A stretch of 64,000 nucleotides of DNA from contig NZ_AP023356.1 of NCBI RefSeq assembly GCF_018324205.1, forward strand, positions 1,612,001-1,676,000. Reading direction: 5' to 3'. Every line of letters begins with the position of its first letter. Positions within the stretch are counted from its first letter, which is position 1. Positions 1-8,258 of this stretch are shown here, piece after piece. The translations under genes and the position numbers were made by a program. This DNA comes from Actinoplanes ianthinogenes (lineage in GTDB: Bacteria; Actinomycetota; Actinomycetes; Mycobacteriales; Micromonosporaceae). A model generated the notes under the pieces. It saw only the letters and a program-made list of their open reading frames with translations, was not told where the DNA came from and searched no databases.

Positions 1-17
1 CCTGTTAAAGTGGCGGC

Positions 18-611
18 ATGCCCGAGCAGACCCTCTGGAACCGCACCCGCCAGGCGGTCTACGACGAGATCGCGCGCACCGCCATGGAGCTGTTCCTGAC
101 GCGCGGGTTCGAGGCGACCACGATCGACGACATCGCCAAGGCGGCCGGCATCTCGCGGCGGTCCTTCTTCCGCTATTTCGGGACGAAGGAGGACATCGTG
201 CTGGGCGATCTGGCCGCTCAGGGCGAGCTGGCGGCCCGCGCCCTCGCGGAGCGCCCGGAGGGCGAGGACGCCTGGACCGCGCTGCGGAACGCGTTCCACG
301 CGATCAAGGACGTGACGTACGACGCGGACACCATGCTCAAGGTGTCCCGGATGATGTATGAGACGCCGTCGCTGCGCGCCCGGCACATCGAGAAACACCT
401 CCGGTGGCAGGCGTCGCTGGTTCCGGAGCTGCGGCGCCGGCTCAAGGCCGATCCGGAAAACCCCTTGGACGTACGCGCGGAGGCGCTCGTCGCCTGCGCG
501 ATCACCTGCCTGGACGTGGCGGGCGAGGCCTGGACCCGGGCGAACGGGTCCGTGCCCCTGGAGGATCTGTTCGACTCGGCGGCCGCCGCGCTCCGCGCCG
601 GTCCTCAGTAG
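18..611 (+). CDS. TetR/AcrR-family transcriptional regulator
   Basis: 197-residue one-domain repressor, the usual TetR length. The N-terminal helix-turn-helix spans about residues 17-62 (EIARTAMELFLTRGF, then IDDIAKAAGISRRSFFRYF), a good match to TetR DNA-binding helices. The rest is an alpha-helical ligand/dimer domain without a recognisable ligand signature. The upstream region lies outside the window, so operator and promoter cannot be judged. It is convergent with the small membrane-protein gene, overlapping it by 7 bases at the 3' ends. Target and inducer are unknown. Confidence 0.9.
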   Translation: MPEQTLWNRTRQAVYDEIARTAMELFLTRGFEATTIDDIAKAAGISRRSFFRYFGTKEDIVLGDLAAQGELAARALAERPEGEDAWTALRNAFHAIKDVTYDADTMLKVSRMMYETPSLRARHIEKHLRWQASLVPELRRRLKADPENPLDVRAEALVACAITCLDVAGEAWTRANGSVPLEDLFDSAAAALRAGPQ

Positions 612-907
612 CCCGACGAGGCGTCGACGCCGAGGGCGCGCACGACCGTCGTCATCAGCAGCGCGATGACCAGCCCGATCCCGACCAGCGTCGCGACCAG
701 CAGAACCGCCGCGCCCATGGCCCGGCTGATCACGCCGAGGCCGTCCGCGAAGGACCGGGCCACGCTCGGCCTGCTCCAGGTGAGCGGCGGATAGGCGCGG
801 CTCGGCGCGAAGGCGGGCGGGGGCGCGGTCTCCCGGAGCCGTCCGGAGGTGGCTCCGGCGGACTTGTTGGTCGCGGTCTGCGGGGAAGGACCCTTCTTCA
901 GCAACAT
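605..907 (-). CDS. small single-pass membrane protein, unknown function
   Basis: About 100 residues. I start it at the ATG at 907 rather than the in-frame ATG at 949, because AAGGAGG lies 7 bases upstream of 907 (914-921, reverse strand). The N-terminal half is basic and proline-rich. One strongly hydrophobic segment near residues 67-90 (AAVLLVATLVGIGLVIALLMT) is a likely transmembrane helix, with a short tail after it. I do not recognise a family. The clear ribosome binding site and the membrane segment make a real gene likely. Confidence 0.6.
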   Translation of the reverse strand: MLLKKGPSPQTATNKSAGATSGRLRETAPPPAFAPSRAYPPLTWSRPSVARSFADGLGVISRAMGAAVLLVATLVGIGLVIALLMTTVVRALGVDASSGY

Positions 908-1039
908 CACGTCGCCTCCTTCATCCAACTCTTGCCCTGCCAGCAGCATGCGCGCCCCGGGCAGCGAAAGATATAGGTCTTTGACCCTGGTTCAGCAGGC
1001 TAAATCGCGTTATAGCTTGAGGAATGGTGCGAGCCGGGA

Positions 1040-1816
1040 TCAGCCGGCCAGGAACCCGGTCAGCGCCGGGATGAAGCCCGGGTCCCGCAGCGCGGTCATG
1101 TGGTCGCCGGGCACGGTCCGCAGCACCGCACCCGGGATCGCGTCGGCCAGCACCGCCGGGCGGGTCGCCAGCGGATCCGCGTCCCCGGCGATGACCAGGG
1201 TCGGCACCGTGATCGTGTCCAGCGGGATCGGCGCCGCGTGCACCGCGGTGGCCTGCGCGGCCAGGGCCAGGCGGTCGCCGCCGACCGCCTCGACGAACGC
1301 CCGGAAGCCGGCCGCGGCCGGGTCGGTGACGGTGGCCGGATCCTCGGCCCGCAGCGCGTGCAGCAGCGGCTCGCCGCCGATCACCCGGGTGTCCAGGCCG
1401 CCCACCTCGACCACGCCGGCGCCCACCCCGCCGACCACGAGCCGACGGACCCGGGTGTCGCGGGTCGCGGTGAGCAGCGCGACGATCGCGCCCATCGAGT
1501 AGCCGACCAGGTCGACCTTGGTGATGCCGAGCAGGTCGAGCAGCTCGATCACGTCGCCGGCCATCCGGGACTCCCCGTACAGCGCGGGGTCGTGCGGTTT
1601 GCCGGAGCGGCCGTGGCCGCGCGCGTCGATCGTCACCACCCGGCGGCCGGCGTCGGTGAGGGCGGCGACCACGCCGGGCAGCACCCAGTTGGTGCGCCCG
1701 TCCGCGATGAAGCCGTGGTGCAGCAGCACCGGCGGCAGCGCGGACTCGCGCTCCCACCGTTCGTAGTAGATCTCCACACCGTCACCGGACCGGAACGTCG
1801 TCATGCCAAAGATCAT
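1040..1816 (-). CDS. alpha/beta-fold hydrolase
   Basis: 258-residue alpha/beta hydrolase of the esterase/lipase/lactonase type. The oxyanion motif HHGF is at residues 33-36, the nucleophile elbow GYSMG at 105-109 (Ser107). The acid (GDADPL) and catalytic His (PGDHM) are in the expected C-terminal positions, so the triad is complete. No signal peptide, so probably cytoplasmic. ATG at 1816 and ATG at 1804 (MTTFRSG) are both possible starts and neither has a strong ribosome binding site. It is divergent from the sbnA operon across about 340 bases. Substrate cannot be predicted. Confidence 0.88.
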   Translation of the reverse strand: MIFGMTTFRSGDGVEIYYERWERESALPPVLLHHGFIADGRTNWVLPGVVAALTDAGRRVVTIDARGHGRSGKPHDPALYGESRMAGDVIELLDLLGITKVDLVGYSMGAIVALLTATRDTRVRRLVVGGVGAGVVEVGGLDTRVIGGEPLLHALRAEDPATVTDPAAAGFRAFVEAVGGDRLALAAQATAVHAAPIPLDTITVPTLVIAGDADPLATRPAVLADAIPGAVLRTVPGDHMTALRDPGFIPALTGFLAG

Positions 1817-2157
1817 GCACTAGGAGTGCTGATTTTTGGAGGGCATCCCCCGAGCGACCCGTACCGGCGGCTCGGGACCCGTAACCGATCCGGCTACCCC
1901 TGGCGCGCGCTGGAACACCGTTTTAGAGTGTTGGCATCGGCAATTAATGGGACCGCCGACAACGCAATCTTCGCTCGATAATCACGGATGATCCCGTGAA
2001 CTGGGCGGACACCATGACCCCGACCCCCTGAACGAAACCCCTGCCTGACCCCAGTGGCTGTGCTCATAGCCGATCGTCCTTGTCCGGACGACACGGCGGC
2101 TGCTTGCATTCTTAGCAGCAGATCACATTCCAGAGCGTCAATCCGGGGGGCCGACTC
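1817..2157. other. intergenic region between hydrolase and sbnA
   Basis: Divergent regulatory region. It should hold promoters for the hydrolase (minus) and the sbnA operon (plus). A small dyad GCACTAGGAGTGC lies at 1817-1829, directly against the hydrolase start. G-rich sequence at 2145-2150 is the likely ribosome binding site of sbnA. I see no convincing -35/-10 pair and no gene. Confidence 0.4.
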
Positions 2158-3141
2158 TTGATTGCCGAGCACATTTCCGACCTTCTTTCCGCCCCGCAAT
2201 TCCTGCACATTCACGAGTTCGAGGGGCTCCACCGGCTCTACCTGAAACTGGAGGGGCTCAACCCGGCGGGCAGCATCAAGTTCAAGGCCGCGCGCAGCAT
2301 GGTGGCCGCCGCCGAGCGGGACGGATACCTGCGGCCGGGGCAGGTCACCACCCGGCTCATCGAGTCGACCTCCGGCAACCTCGGGGTCGCGCTGGCCATG
2401 GTCTGCGCCGCCAAGGGTTACCCGCTCACGCTGGTGGTCGACCCGAACACCAACCAGCCGGCGATCACCACGATGCGGTCGCTCGGCGCCGAGGTGGTGG
2501 TGATCCGGGAGCGGGACGCCAACGGCGGCTTCCTGGGCTCGCGGATCGCCTACATCCAGGCCCGGGTGGCCGCCGAGCAGGGCACGCTCTGGCTCAACCA
2601 GTACGCCAACCCGGCCAACCCGGCCGCGCACGCCACGTACACCGCACCGGAGATCCTCGGCACGTTCCGCCGGGTGGACTACCTGTTCGCCGGCACCGGA
2701 ACCGGCGGCACCCTGATGGGCTGCGTCGACGCGTTCCGCCGGTACAGCCCGCACACCCGGATCGTCGCGGTGGACGCGGCCGGCTCGGTCACCTTCGGCG
2801 CCACCCCGGCGCCGCGGCACGTGCCGGGACTCGGCGCCAGCCGCCGCCCCGAGCTGGTCGACGTCTGCGCCCCGGACGACGTCATCCACATCCCGGAGGA
2901 GGCGACGGTGGCCGAGTGCCGGCTCCTGGCCCGCACCACCGGTCTGCTGGCCGGCGGGTCGACCGGGACCGTGCTGGCCGCCGTCCGCCGACTCGCCCCG
3001 ATCATTCCCGCTCGCGCCACCGTCGTCGCCATCTCGCCCGATCTCGGGGAGCGGTACCTGTCCACCATCTACGACGACGCATGGGTAGCCGCCCGAGGCC
3101 TGGCCGGCGCCCCGAAGGAGGCAGCGGATGTTCTCGTTTGA
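2158..3141 (+). CDS. sbnA: SbnA-like 2,3-diaminopropionate synthase subunit (PLP)
   Basis: 327-residue fold-type II PLP enzyme of the cysteine synthase family, closest by motif to SbnA. SbnA condenses O-phospho-L-serine with L-glutamate to N-(1-amino-1-carboxy-2-ethyl)-glutamate (ACEGA). The PLP lysine is in LNPAGSIK (Lys41), the substrate-carboxylate loop is ESTSGNLG and the phosphate loop is GTGTGGT. The SbnA assignment rests on the immediately following sbnB. The start is a TTG at 2158 behind a G6 run; it gives an SbnA-like N-terminus and the frame is closed by a stop at 2113, leaving no better start. It is first gene of the operon and overlaps sbnB by 14 bases. Confidence 0.9.
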   Translation: MIAEHISDLLSAPQFLHIHEFEGLHRLYLKLEGLNPAGSIKFKAARSMVAAAERDGYLRPGQVTTRLIESTSGNLGVALAMVCAAKGYPLTLVVDPNTNQPAITTMRSLGAEVVVIRERDANGGFLGSRIAYIQARVAAEQGTLWLNQYANPANPAAHATYTAPEILGTFRRVDYLFAGTGTGGTLMGCVDAFRRYSPHTRIVAVDAAGSVTFGATPAPRHVPGLGASRRPELVDVCAPDDVIHIPEEATVAECRLLARTTGLLAGGSTGTVLAAVRRLAPIIPARATVVAISPDLGERYLSTIYDDAWVAARGLAGAPKEAADVLV

Positions 3142-4126
3142 CGTGGTGCCCGGCAAGGTGGTGAAGGACATCCTGGACAGTTCGGCGCCCGCCCTGGTCG
3201 ACCTGGTCGAGGACGTCTACCTACGGCACGACGCCGGCCGCACGGTCAACCCGGACAGCTACTTCCTGCGCTTTCCGGACCGCCCCGACTCGCGGATCAT
3301 CGCCCTGCCGGCCGCCGGTGACCTGCCCGGCGGCGAGCTGGCCGGGATCAAGTGGATCGCCAGCTTCCCCGGCAACGTGTCCGCCGGCCTCCCCCGCGCC
3401 TCGGCCGTGCTGATCCTCAACGACCTGGCCACCGGCTATCCGATCGCCTGCCTGGAGGCGGCCGGGATCAGCGCTGCCCGGACCGCCGCCTCGGCCGCCG
3501 TCGCGGCCCGCGCGGTGGCCCGGCACCTGCCGCCGTCCGGGCAGGTGGGCATCGTCGGGGCCGGCGTCATCGCCCGGACCATCCTGCGCTTCCTGCACCT
3601 GACCGGCTATCCCTGCGGGGACGTGGTGGTGCACGACCTGGACACCGCCTCGGCCGCGCGGCTCGTCGAGTTCGCCGACGAGCTGGGTCTGCGGGCCCGG
3701 CACGGCGACCTGGCCGCGGTGCTCGACTGCCAGACCGTGGTGACCGCGACGACCGCGCTGGAGCCGTACATCGATCGGCCGCTGCGCCCCGGTCAGCTGG
3801 CCCTCAACGTCTCGCTGCGCGACTTCACCCCCGAGGTGGTGCTCGGCGCGACCAACGTGCTCGACGACGTGGAGCACTGCATGAAGGCGAACACCTCGCC
3901 GCACCTGGCCGAGCAGCGCACCGGGAACCGGGACTTCGTCACCGGCACGATCGCCGAGTTCGTCCGCGGCGTGCACCGCCCGGACCCGGACCGCGGCGTG
4001 CTGGTGTCCCCGTTCGGGCTCGGCGTCCTCGACCTCGCGGTCGGCCGGTACGTCCTCGACCAGGCCCAGCGCCAGAACGCCACCGTGGCGGTCCCGGAGT
4101 TCTTCGGGGAGACGAGCCGATGGTGA
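3128..4126 (+). CDS. sbnB: SbnB-like ACEGA dehydrogenase (ornithine cyclodeaminase family)
   Basis: 332-residue member of the ornithine cyclodeaminase/mu-crystallin family. In the known pathway SbnB oxidatively hydrolyses ACEGA with NAD+ to L-2,3-diaminopropionate and 2-oxoglutarate. The Rossmann motif GIVGAGVIARTILRF is visible in mid-protein, and the N-terminal NPDSYFLRFP region is typical of the family. ATG at 3128 has AAGGAGG 6 bases upstream and lies inside the end of sbnA, so translation is coupled. Its stop overlaps the next gene by 7 bases. sbnA and sbnB side by side is the standard signature for L-Dap supply. Confidence 0.9.
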   Translation: MFSFDVVPGKVVKDILDSSAPALVDLVEDVYLRHDAGRTVNPDSYFLRFPDRPDSRIIALPAAGDLPGGELAGIKWIASFPGNVSAGLPRASAVLILNDLATGYPIACLEAAGISAARTAASAAVAARAVARHLPPSGQVGIVGAGVIARTILRFLHLTGYPCGDVVVHDLDTASAARLVEFADELGLRARHGDLAAVLDCQTVVTATTALEPYIDRPLRPGQLALNVSLRDFTPEVVLGATNVLDDVEHCMKANTSPHLAEQRTGNRDFVTGTIAEFVRGVHRPDPDRGVLVSPFGLGVLDLAVGRYVLDQAQRQNATVAVPEFFGETSRW

Positions 4127-5823
4127 GGATCGCGGTGATCGGCTGCGGGCCGCGTGGCCTGTCCGCGGTGGAACGGGTCATCTCGTACGCCACCGCGCAC
4201 CCGGACCGGCCCGTCGCGCTGACCGTCGTGGAGCCGGGCGAGCTCGGCGTCGGCCTGCACGACCGGGACCAGCCGGAATACCTGCTGCTGAACACCGTGG
4301 CCGGGCAGCTGACCATCTTCTCCGACGCGACCATGGTGCCCGGCGCCCCGGTCACCACCGGCCCGGACCTGTTCCGCTGGTGCCGCGAGCGCGGGGTGAC
4401 CGTGCCCAGCCACGCCGGCCGCCGCGGCGTCCGGTACGACGACTTCCTGCCCCGCCGCCTGCTTGGCGACTACCTGGCCTGGGCGGCCGGTGAGCTGCTC
4501 GGCCGGGCGCCCGGCAACCTGCGGATCGACGTCCGGCGGGAGGTCGCGGCAGCGGTCCGGCCGGCCGGCGGCCACGCCGTCGTCGAGCTGGCCGGCGGCG
4601 GCACGCTCCACGCCGACCTGGCCGTGGTCACCACCGGGCACGGGCTGCCCGCGTCGGGCGGGGCCGGGTCGCCGGTGGCTCGGGCGTACCCGCTGCCGGC
4701 CGGTGTCGCCGGGATCGCGGCCGGGAAGACGGTCGCGGTCATCGGCACCGGGCTGACCGCGATGGACGTGATCGCCACGCTGACCGTCGGCCGCGGCGGG
4801 CGCCACGAGGTGACCGCGGACGGCCACCGCTACCTGCCGTCCGGCGACGAGCCGGCGATCGTCCTGGTCAACCGCAGCGGCTGGCTGCCCGCGGCCCGGC
4901 CCCGGCTGACCCGTGACCGGGCGCCGAGCACGGTCAGCGCGTTCACCGCGGAGGCGATCGACCGGCTGCGGGAGCGCGCCGCGGACGGCCGGCTCAGCTA
5001 CTGGGACGACGTCGAGCCGCTGCTGCGCGCCGACCTGGAGGCCGGGCTGGACGAGCCGGGCCGGCTGCTGGTCAACCGGCTGTTCGGCGCGTCGGAGACC
5101 TGGAAGACCGTCGCCGAGTGGCGCGAGCAGGTGCTGGCCCAGACCCGGTACGACCTCGCCGAGGCGGAGCGCGGGCTGGGCGCGAGCACGCTCAAGGACC
5201 GGCTGGAGGTGCTCCGCGACCACCGGGAGACGCTGCGCCGGATCGCCGACGGCGGGCTGACCGAGCAGGGGCACCGGGACTTCTTCGGTGCGCTCAGCGC
5301 GACGGTCAACCGTACGGTGATCGGCCCGCCCCTCCAGCGCATCGCCGAGCTGCTCGCCCTGGTCGACGCCGGCGTCCTGGACGTCGGGCTCGGACCGGCC
5401 CCGGACCTGGCGCCCGCCGGCGCCGGCTGGGAGCTGCGCTCGACCGCCCTGAAGGAGCCGGTCACCCGGTCCGTCGACGCCGTCGTCGCGGCACACCTGT
5501 CCTGGCCGTCGGCCGGCGAGGACCGGGATCCGGTCACCGCCTCGATCCGGTCCTGGGCGGCGCCCGGCCGGCTGCCCGGGGAGCTGCCGCTGGACCGGGA
5601 CGGCCGGGTGCGTACGGCCGGCGGGCAGGTCACCCCGATCGCCGTCTTCGGCCCGCCCGCCGAGGGCGCCAGCTACTACAACCACTACGTCCCGTCGCCC
5701 GGGGCGTGGTCCCGGGCCCTCACCGACCTGGACCGGGCCCTGGCGCCGCGGTTCGACCTCGACCTCCCAGACATCGACTTCCCAGACATCGACTTCGCCG
5801 ACTTCGAGGAGCAGACAGCATGA
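4120..5823 (+). CDS. FAD/NAD(P)-binding protein (COG4529/Pfam NAD_binding_9 type)
   Basis: 567-residue flavoprotein starting at ATG 4120, within the end of sbnB. The open frame extends upstream only as a shadow of sbnB. The N-terminal dinucleotide motif is VIGCGPRGLSAVE and a second Rossmann motif, VIGTGLTAMD, follows in mid-protein. Both mark the COG4529 family of uncharacterised FAD-NAD(P) proteins, possibly monooxygenases or oxidoreductases. The C-terminus carries a short acidic repeat, PDIDF-PDIDF-ADF, which I do not recognise. In this operon it may oxidise L-Dap or a derivative; that is inference. It overlaps the next gene by ATGA. Confidence 0.75.
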   Translation: MVRIAVIGCGPRGLSAVERVISYATAHPDRPVALTVVEPGELGVGLHDRDQPEYLLLNTVAGQLTIFSDATMVPGAPVTTGPDLFRWCRERGVTVPSHAGRRGVRYDDFLPRRLLGDYLAWAAGELLGRAPGNLRIDVRREVAAAVRPAGGHAVVELAGGGTLHADLAVVTTGHGLPASGGAGSPVARAYPLPAGVAGIAAGKTVAVIGTGLTAMDVIATLTVGRGGRHEVTADGHRYLPSGDEPAIVLVNRSGWLPAARPRLTRDRAPSTVSAFTAEAIDRLRERAADGRLSYWDDVEPLLRADLEAGLDEPGRLLVNRLFGASETWKTVAEWREQVLAQTRYDLAEAERGLGASTLKDRLEVLRDHRETLRRIADGGLTEQGHRDFFGALSATVNRTVIGPPLQRIAELLALVDAGVLDVGLGPAPDLAPAGAGWELRSTALKEPVTRSVDAVVAAHLSWPSAGEDRDPVTASIRSWAAPGRLPGELPLDRDGRVRTAGGQVTPIAVFGPPAEGASYYNHYVPSPGAWSRALTDLDRALAPRFDLDLPDIDFPDIDFADFEEQTA

Positions 5824-6992
5824 GCACGGCCACAGCCGCACCCGTCTCCGCCGCCACCGCGGTGGCCCAGGCGCTGGGGCGGCGCGCCCGCGACACCGGC
5901 GCGTACCCACCGGCGGTCTCGGTCGGCGTCACCTACGTGCGGGACCGCGACTATGCGCTGCCGACGCCGATGGCGTACCAGCGGGACCAGGGCAGTCCCG
6001 CGTTCGAGCAGGTGGAGGAGCTGCTCACGCACCTGGAGCACGGCACCGAGGCGCTGCTGATGTCGTCCGGGATGGCCGCCATCACGGCGGTGTTCCAGGC
6101 CCTGCCGTCCGGCTCCCGGGTGGTGGTCCCCGAGGTCAAGTACTTCGGGCTGACCAAGTGGCTGCGCACCTTCGGCGCCGACCAGGGCCTGACCGTGGTC
6201 GAGGTGCCGATGGACGACCTGGACGCGGTCCGGGCCGCGCTGCGGGCCGCGCCGACCGCGCTGGTCTGGGTGGAGACGCCGGCCAATCCCACCTGGAAGG
6301 TCACCGACGTGGCCGCCGTCGCGCAGCTGGCCAGGCAGGCCGGGGCGTTGCTCGCGGTGGACAACACCGTGGCCACCCCGGTACACACCAACCCGCTGCT
6401 GCTGGGCGCCTCGATCGTCATGCACTCGGCCACCAAGTACCTCAACGGGCACGACGACGTGATGGCCGGCGGGCTGGTCACCGACGGCTCGGTGCCGGAG
6501 CTGTGGGAGCGGCTCAAGGAGCAGCGCCGGCTCGCCGGGCAGATCCCGGGCACCCTGGAGGCGTACCTGTTGCAGCGCGGGATGCGGACGCTGACCGTAC
6601 GGATGCCGGCCGTGTCCCGCTCGGCCATGGAAATCGCCACCTACTTCAGCGAGCACCCGCTGGTGGAGCGGGTCGCCTACCCCGGACTGGCCTCCGACCC
6701 CGGGCACCGGGTGGCGGCCAAGCAGATGTCCGGCGGGTTCAGCGGGATGATGTCGGTCTTCCTGAGGGCCAAGGGCGGCGCCGCGCTGGAGACGGCGAAG
6801 GCCACCGAGCTGTTCCTGCCGGCCACCTCGCTGGGCGGCACGGCCAGCCTGATCGAGCACCGGTTCACCTTCGAGGGGCCGGGCAGCCGGTCGCCGGAGA
6901 ACATGGTCCGGCTCTCCGTCGGGCTGGAGGACACCGGCGAGTTGATCGCCGATCTGGAGCAGGCAATCGCGTACGGAAGCAAGGCGGTCTGA
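5820..6992 (+). CDS. Cys/Met-metabolism PLP enzyme (cystathionine gamma-synthase/lyase type)
   Basis: 390-residue fold-type I PLP enzyme of the trans-sulfuration family, full length. The PLP lysine is Lys206 in HSATKYLNGHDD, and the phosphate-binding SSGMAAI stretch and the VETPANPTWK stretch are well conserved. The family carries out gamma- or beta-replacement and elimination on amino acids, for example joining O-activated homoserine to a nucleophile. Position after sbnA-sbnB and the flavoprotein, with an ATGA overlap, suggests a tailoring step on L-Dap or its partner rather than general methionine synthesis. The exact reaction cannot be told from sequence. Confidence 0.85.
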   Translation: MSTATAAPVSAATAVAQALGRRARDTGAYPPAVSVGVTYVRDRDYALPTPMAYQRDQGSPAFEQVEELLTHLEHGTEALLMSSGMAAITAVFQALPSGSRVVVPEVKYFGLTKWLRTFGADQGLTVVEVPMDDLDAVRAALRAAPTALVWVETPANPTWKVTDVAAVAQLARQAGALLAVDNTVATPVHTNPLLLGASIVMHSATKYLNGHDDVMAGGLVTDGSVPELWERLKEQRRLAGQIPGTLEAYLLQRGMRTLTVRMPAVSRSAMEIATYFSEHPLVERVAYPGLASDPGHRVAAKQMSGGFSGMMSVFLRAKGGAALETAKATELFLPATSLGGTASLIEHRFTFEGPGSRSPENMVRLSVGLEDTGELIADLEQAIAYGSKAV

Positions 6993-6994
6993 AA

Positions 6995-8236
6995 ATGCGC
7001 AAGGACTTCTCGATCTCGGCGGTGGTGGCCGGGCTGATCGCGGTGCTGGTCTCCTATTCCGGGCCGTTCGTGGTGGTGCTCGCCGCGGCCCGCGCGTCCG
7101 GGCTGACCGAGGCGCAGACCACGTCCTGGGTGTGGGCGATCTCGATCGGCAGCGGGCTCACCTGCCTGGTGCTCAGCCTGATCAGCAAGCAGCCGGTGAT
7201 CACCGCGTGGTCCACGCCGGGCGCGGCGCTGCTGGTCGGCTCGCTCGGCGCCTACAAGTACTCCGACGCGATCGGCGCGTTCCTGTTCGCCGCCGTCGGG
7301 ATGACGATCCTCGGCTTCTCCGGCCTGTTCGGCAAGATCCTGGCCCGGGTGCCGAAGGGGATCGTCTCGGCCATGCTGGCCGGCATCCTGCTGCCGTTCG
7401 CGCTCGCCGCGTTCCAGGAGTTGCCGCACGCCCCGGCAGTCGTGGTGACCGTGCTGGCCGGCTACTTCGTCGGCCGCCGCAAGTTCCCCCGCTACGCCGT
7501 GCTGATCGCCCTCGCGTCCGGTGCCGCGGTCGCCGCTGTCCAGGGCGACCTGCACCTCGGTGGCCTGCACCTGGGGATCGGGCTGCCCCAGGCGACCATG
7601 CCGACCTTCAACGTCTCGGCGCTGTTCAGCATCGGCCTGCCGCTGCTCGTGGTGACGATGGCCTCGCAGAACGCGCCCGGCCTGGCCGTGCTGCGCGGCA
7701 GCGGGTACGTCCCGAACGACCGGCTGCTGCTCACCGGCACCGGCCTGACCTCGGTGCTGCTCGCGCCGTTCGGCAGCCACGCCATCAACCTGGCGGCGAT
7801 CACCGCGGCCATCTGCACCGGCGAGGAGGCCCACCCGAACCCGCGCCGCCGCTACGTCGCCGGCGCCGCCTGCGGCGTGTTCTACCTGATCTGCGGGTTC
7901 CTCGGCACCGGGCTGGTGCAGGTCTTCACCGCGCTGCCCAAGCCGCTGGTCGCCGCGGTGGCCGGGGTTGCCCTGCTGGGCGCGCTGCTCGGCGGCCTGG
8001 CCGGGGCGATGGAGGACGTGCCGGCCCGGGAGGGTGCGCTGATCACGCTGGCGGCGACCGCGTCCGGGCTGACCGTGGCGCACGTCGGCGCGGCGTTCTG
8101 GGGCCTGGTCAGCGGCGTCGCCGTGCACCTGATCCTGACCGCGACCCGGCGCCGCAAGCCGGCGGCCGCCCCGGAGACCTCCTCCGAAGTGGAGCGGACG
8201 GAACCCGTCCTGGTGGGGAGCGCGCCCGGGCGGTGA
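6995..8236 (+). CDS. BenE-family (benzoate/H+ symporter type) membrane transporter
   Basis: 413-residue, roughly 12-helix membrane protein matching the BenE/YdcO family: TAWSTPGAALL, SAMLAGILLPFAL, VTMASQNAPGLAVL and AAITAAICTGEEAHP align with conserved family blocks. The family imports benzoate by proton symport, but most members are uncharacterised. The start ATG at 6995 is two bases after the previous stop, so it is the fifth gene of the sbnA operon. It may move the operon product or an aromatic precursor; no aromatic-degradation gene is nearby. The charged C-terminal tail is cytoplasmic. Confidence 0.85.
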   Translation: MRKDFSISAVVAGLIAVLVSYSGPFVVVLAAARASGLTEAQTTSWVWAISIGSGLTCLVLSLISKQPVITAWSTPGAALLVGSLGAYKYSDAIGAFLFAAVGMTILGFSGLFGKILARVPKGIVSAMLAGILLPFALAAFQELPHAPAVVVTVLAGYFVGRRKFPRYAVLIALASGAAVAAVQGDLHLGGLHLGIGLPQATMPTFNVSALFSIGLPLLVVTMASQNAPGLAVLRGSGYVPNDRLLLTGTGLTSVLLAPFGSHAINLAAITAAICTGEEAHPNPRRRYVAGAACGVFYLICGFLGTGLVQVFTALPKPLVAAVAGVALLGALLGGLAGAMEDVPAREGALITLAATASGLTVAHVGAAFWGLVSGVAVHLILTATRRRKPAAAPETSSEVERTEPVLVGSAPGR

Positions 8237-8258
8237 CAATCGGGCCATGAGGACTTCG

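Noticed and set aside
1894..3171. Long minus-strand frame opposite sbnA (425 codons)
   Set aside because: It lies wholly opposite a clear PLP enzyme gene; its product is Arg/Gly/Asp-rich low-complexity sequence, as expected from GC-rich third positions.
3793..5910. Very long minus-strand frame opposite the flavoprotein (705 codons)
   Set aside because: It overlaps several well-supported plus-strand genes and has typical antisense composition.
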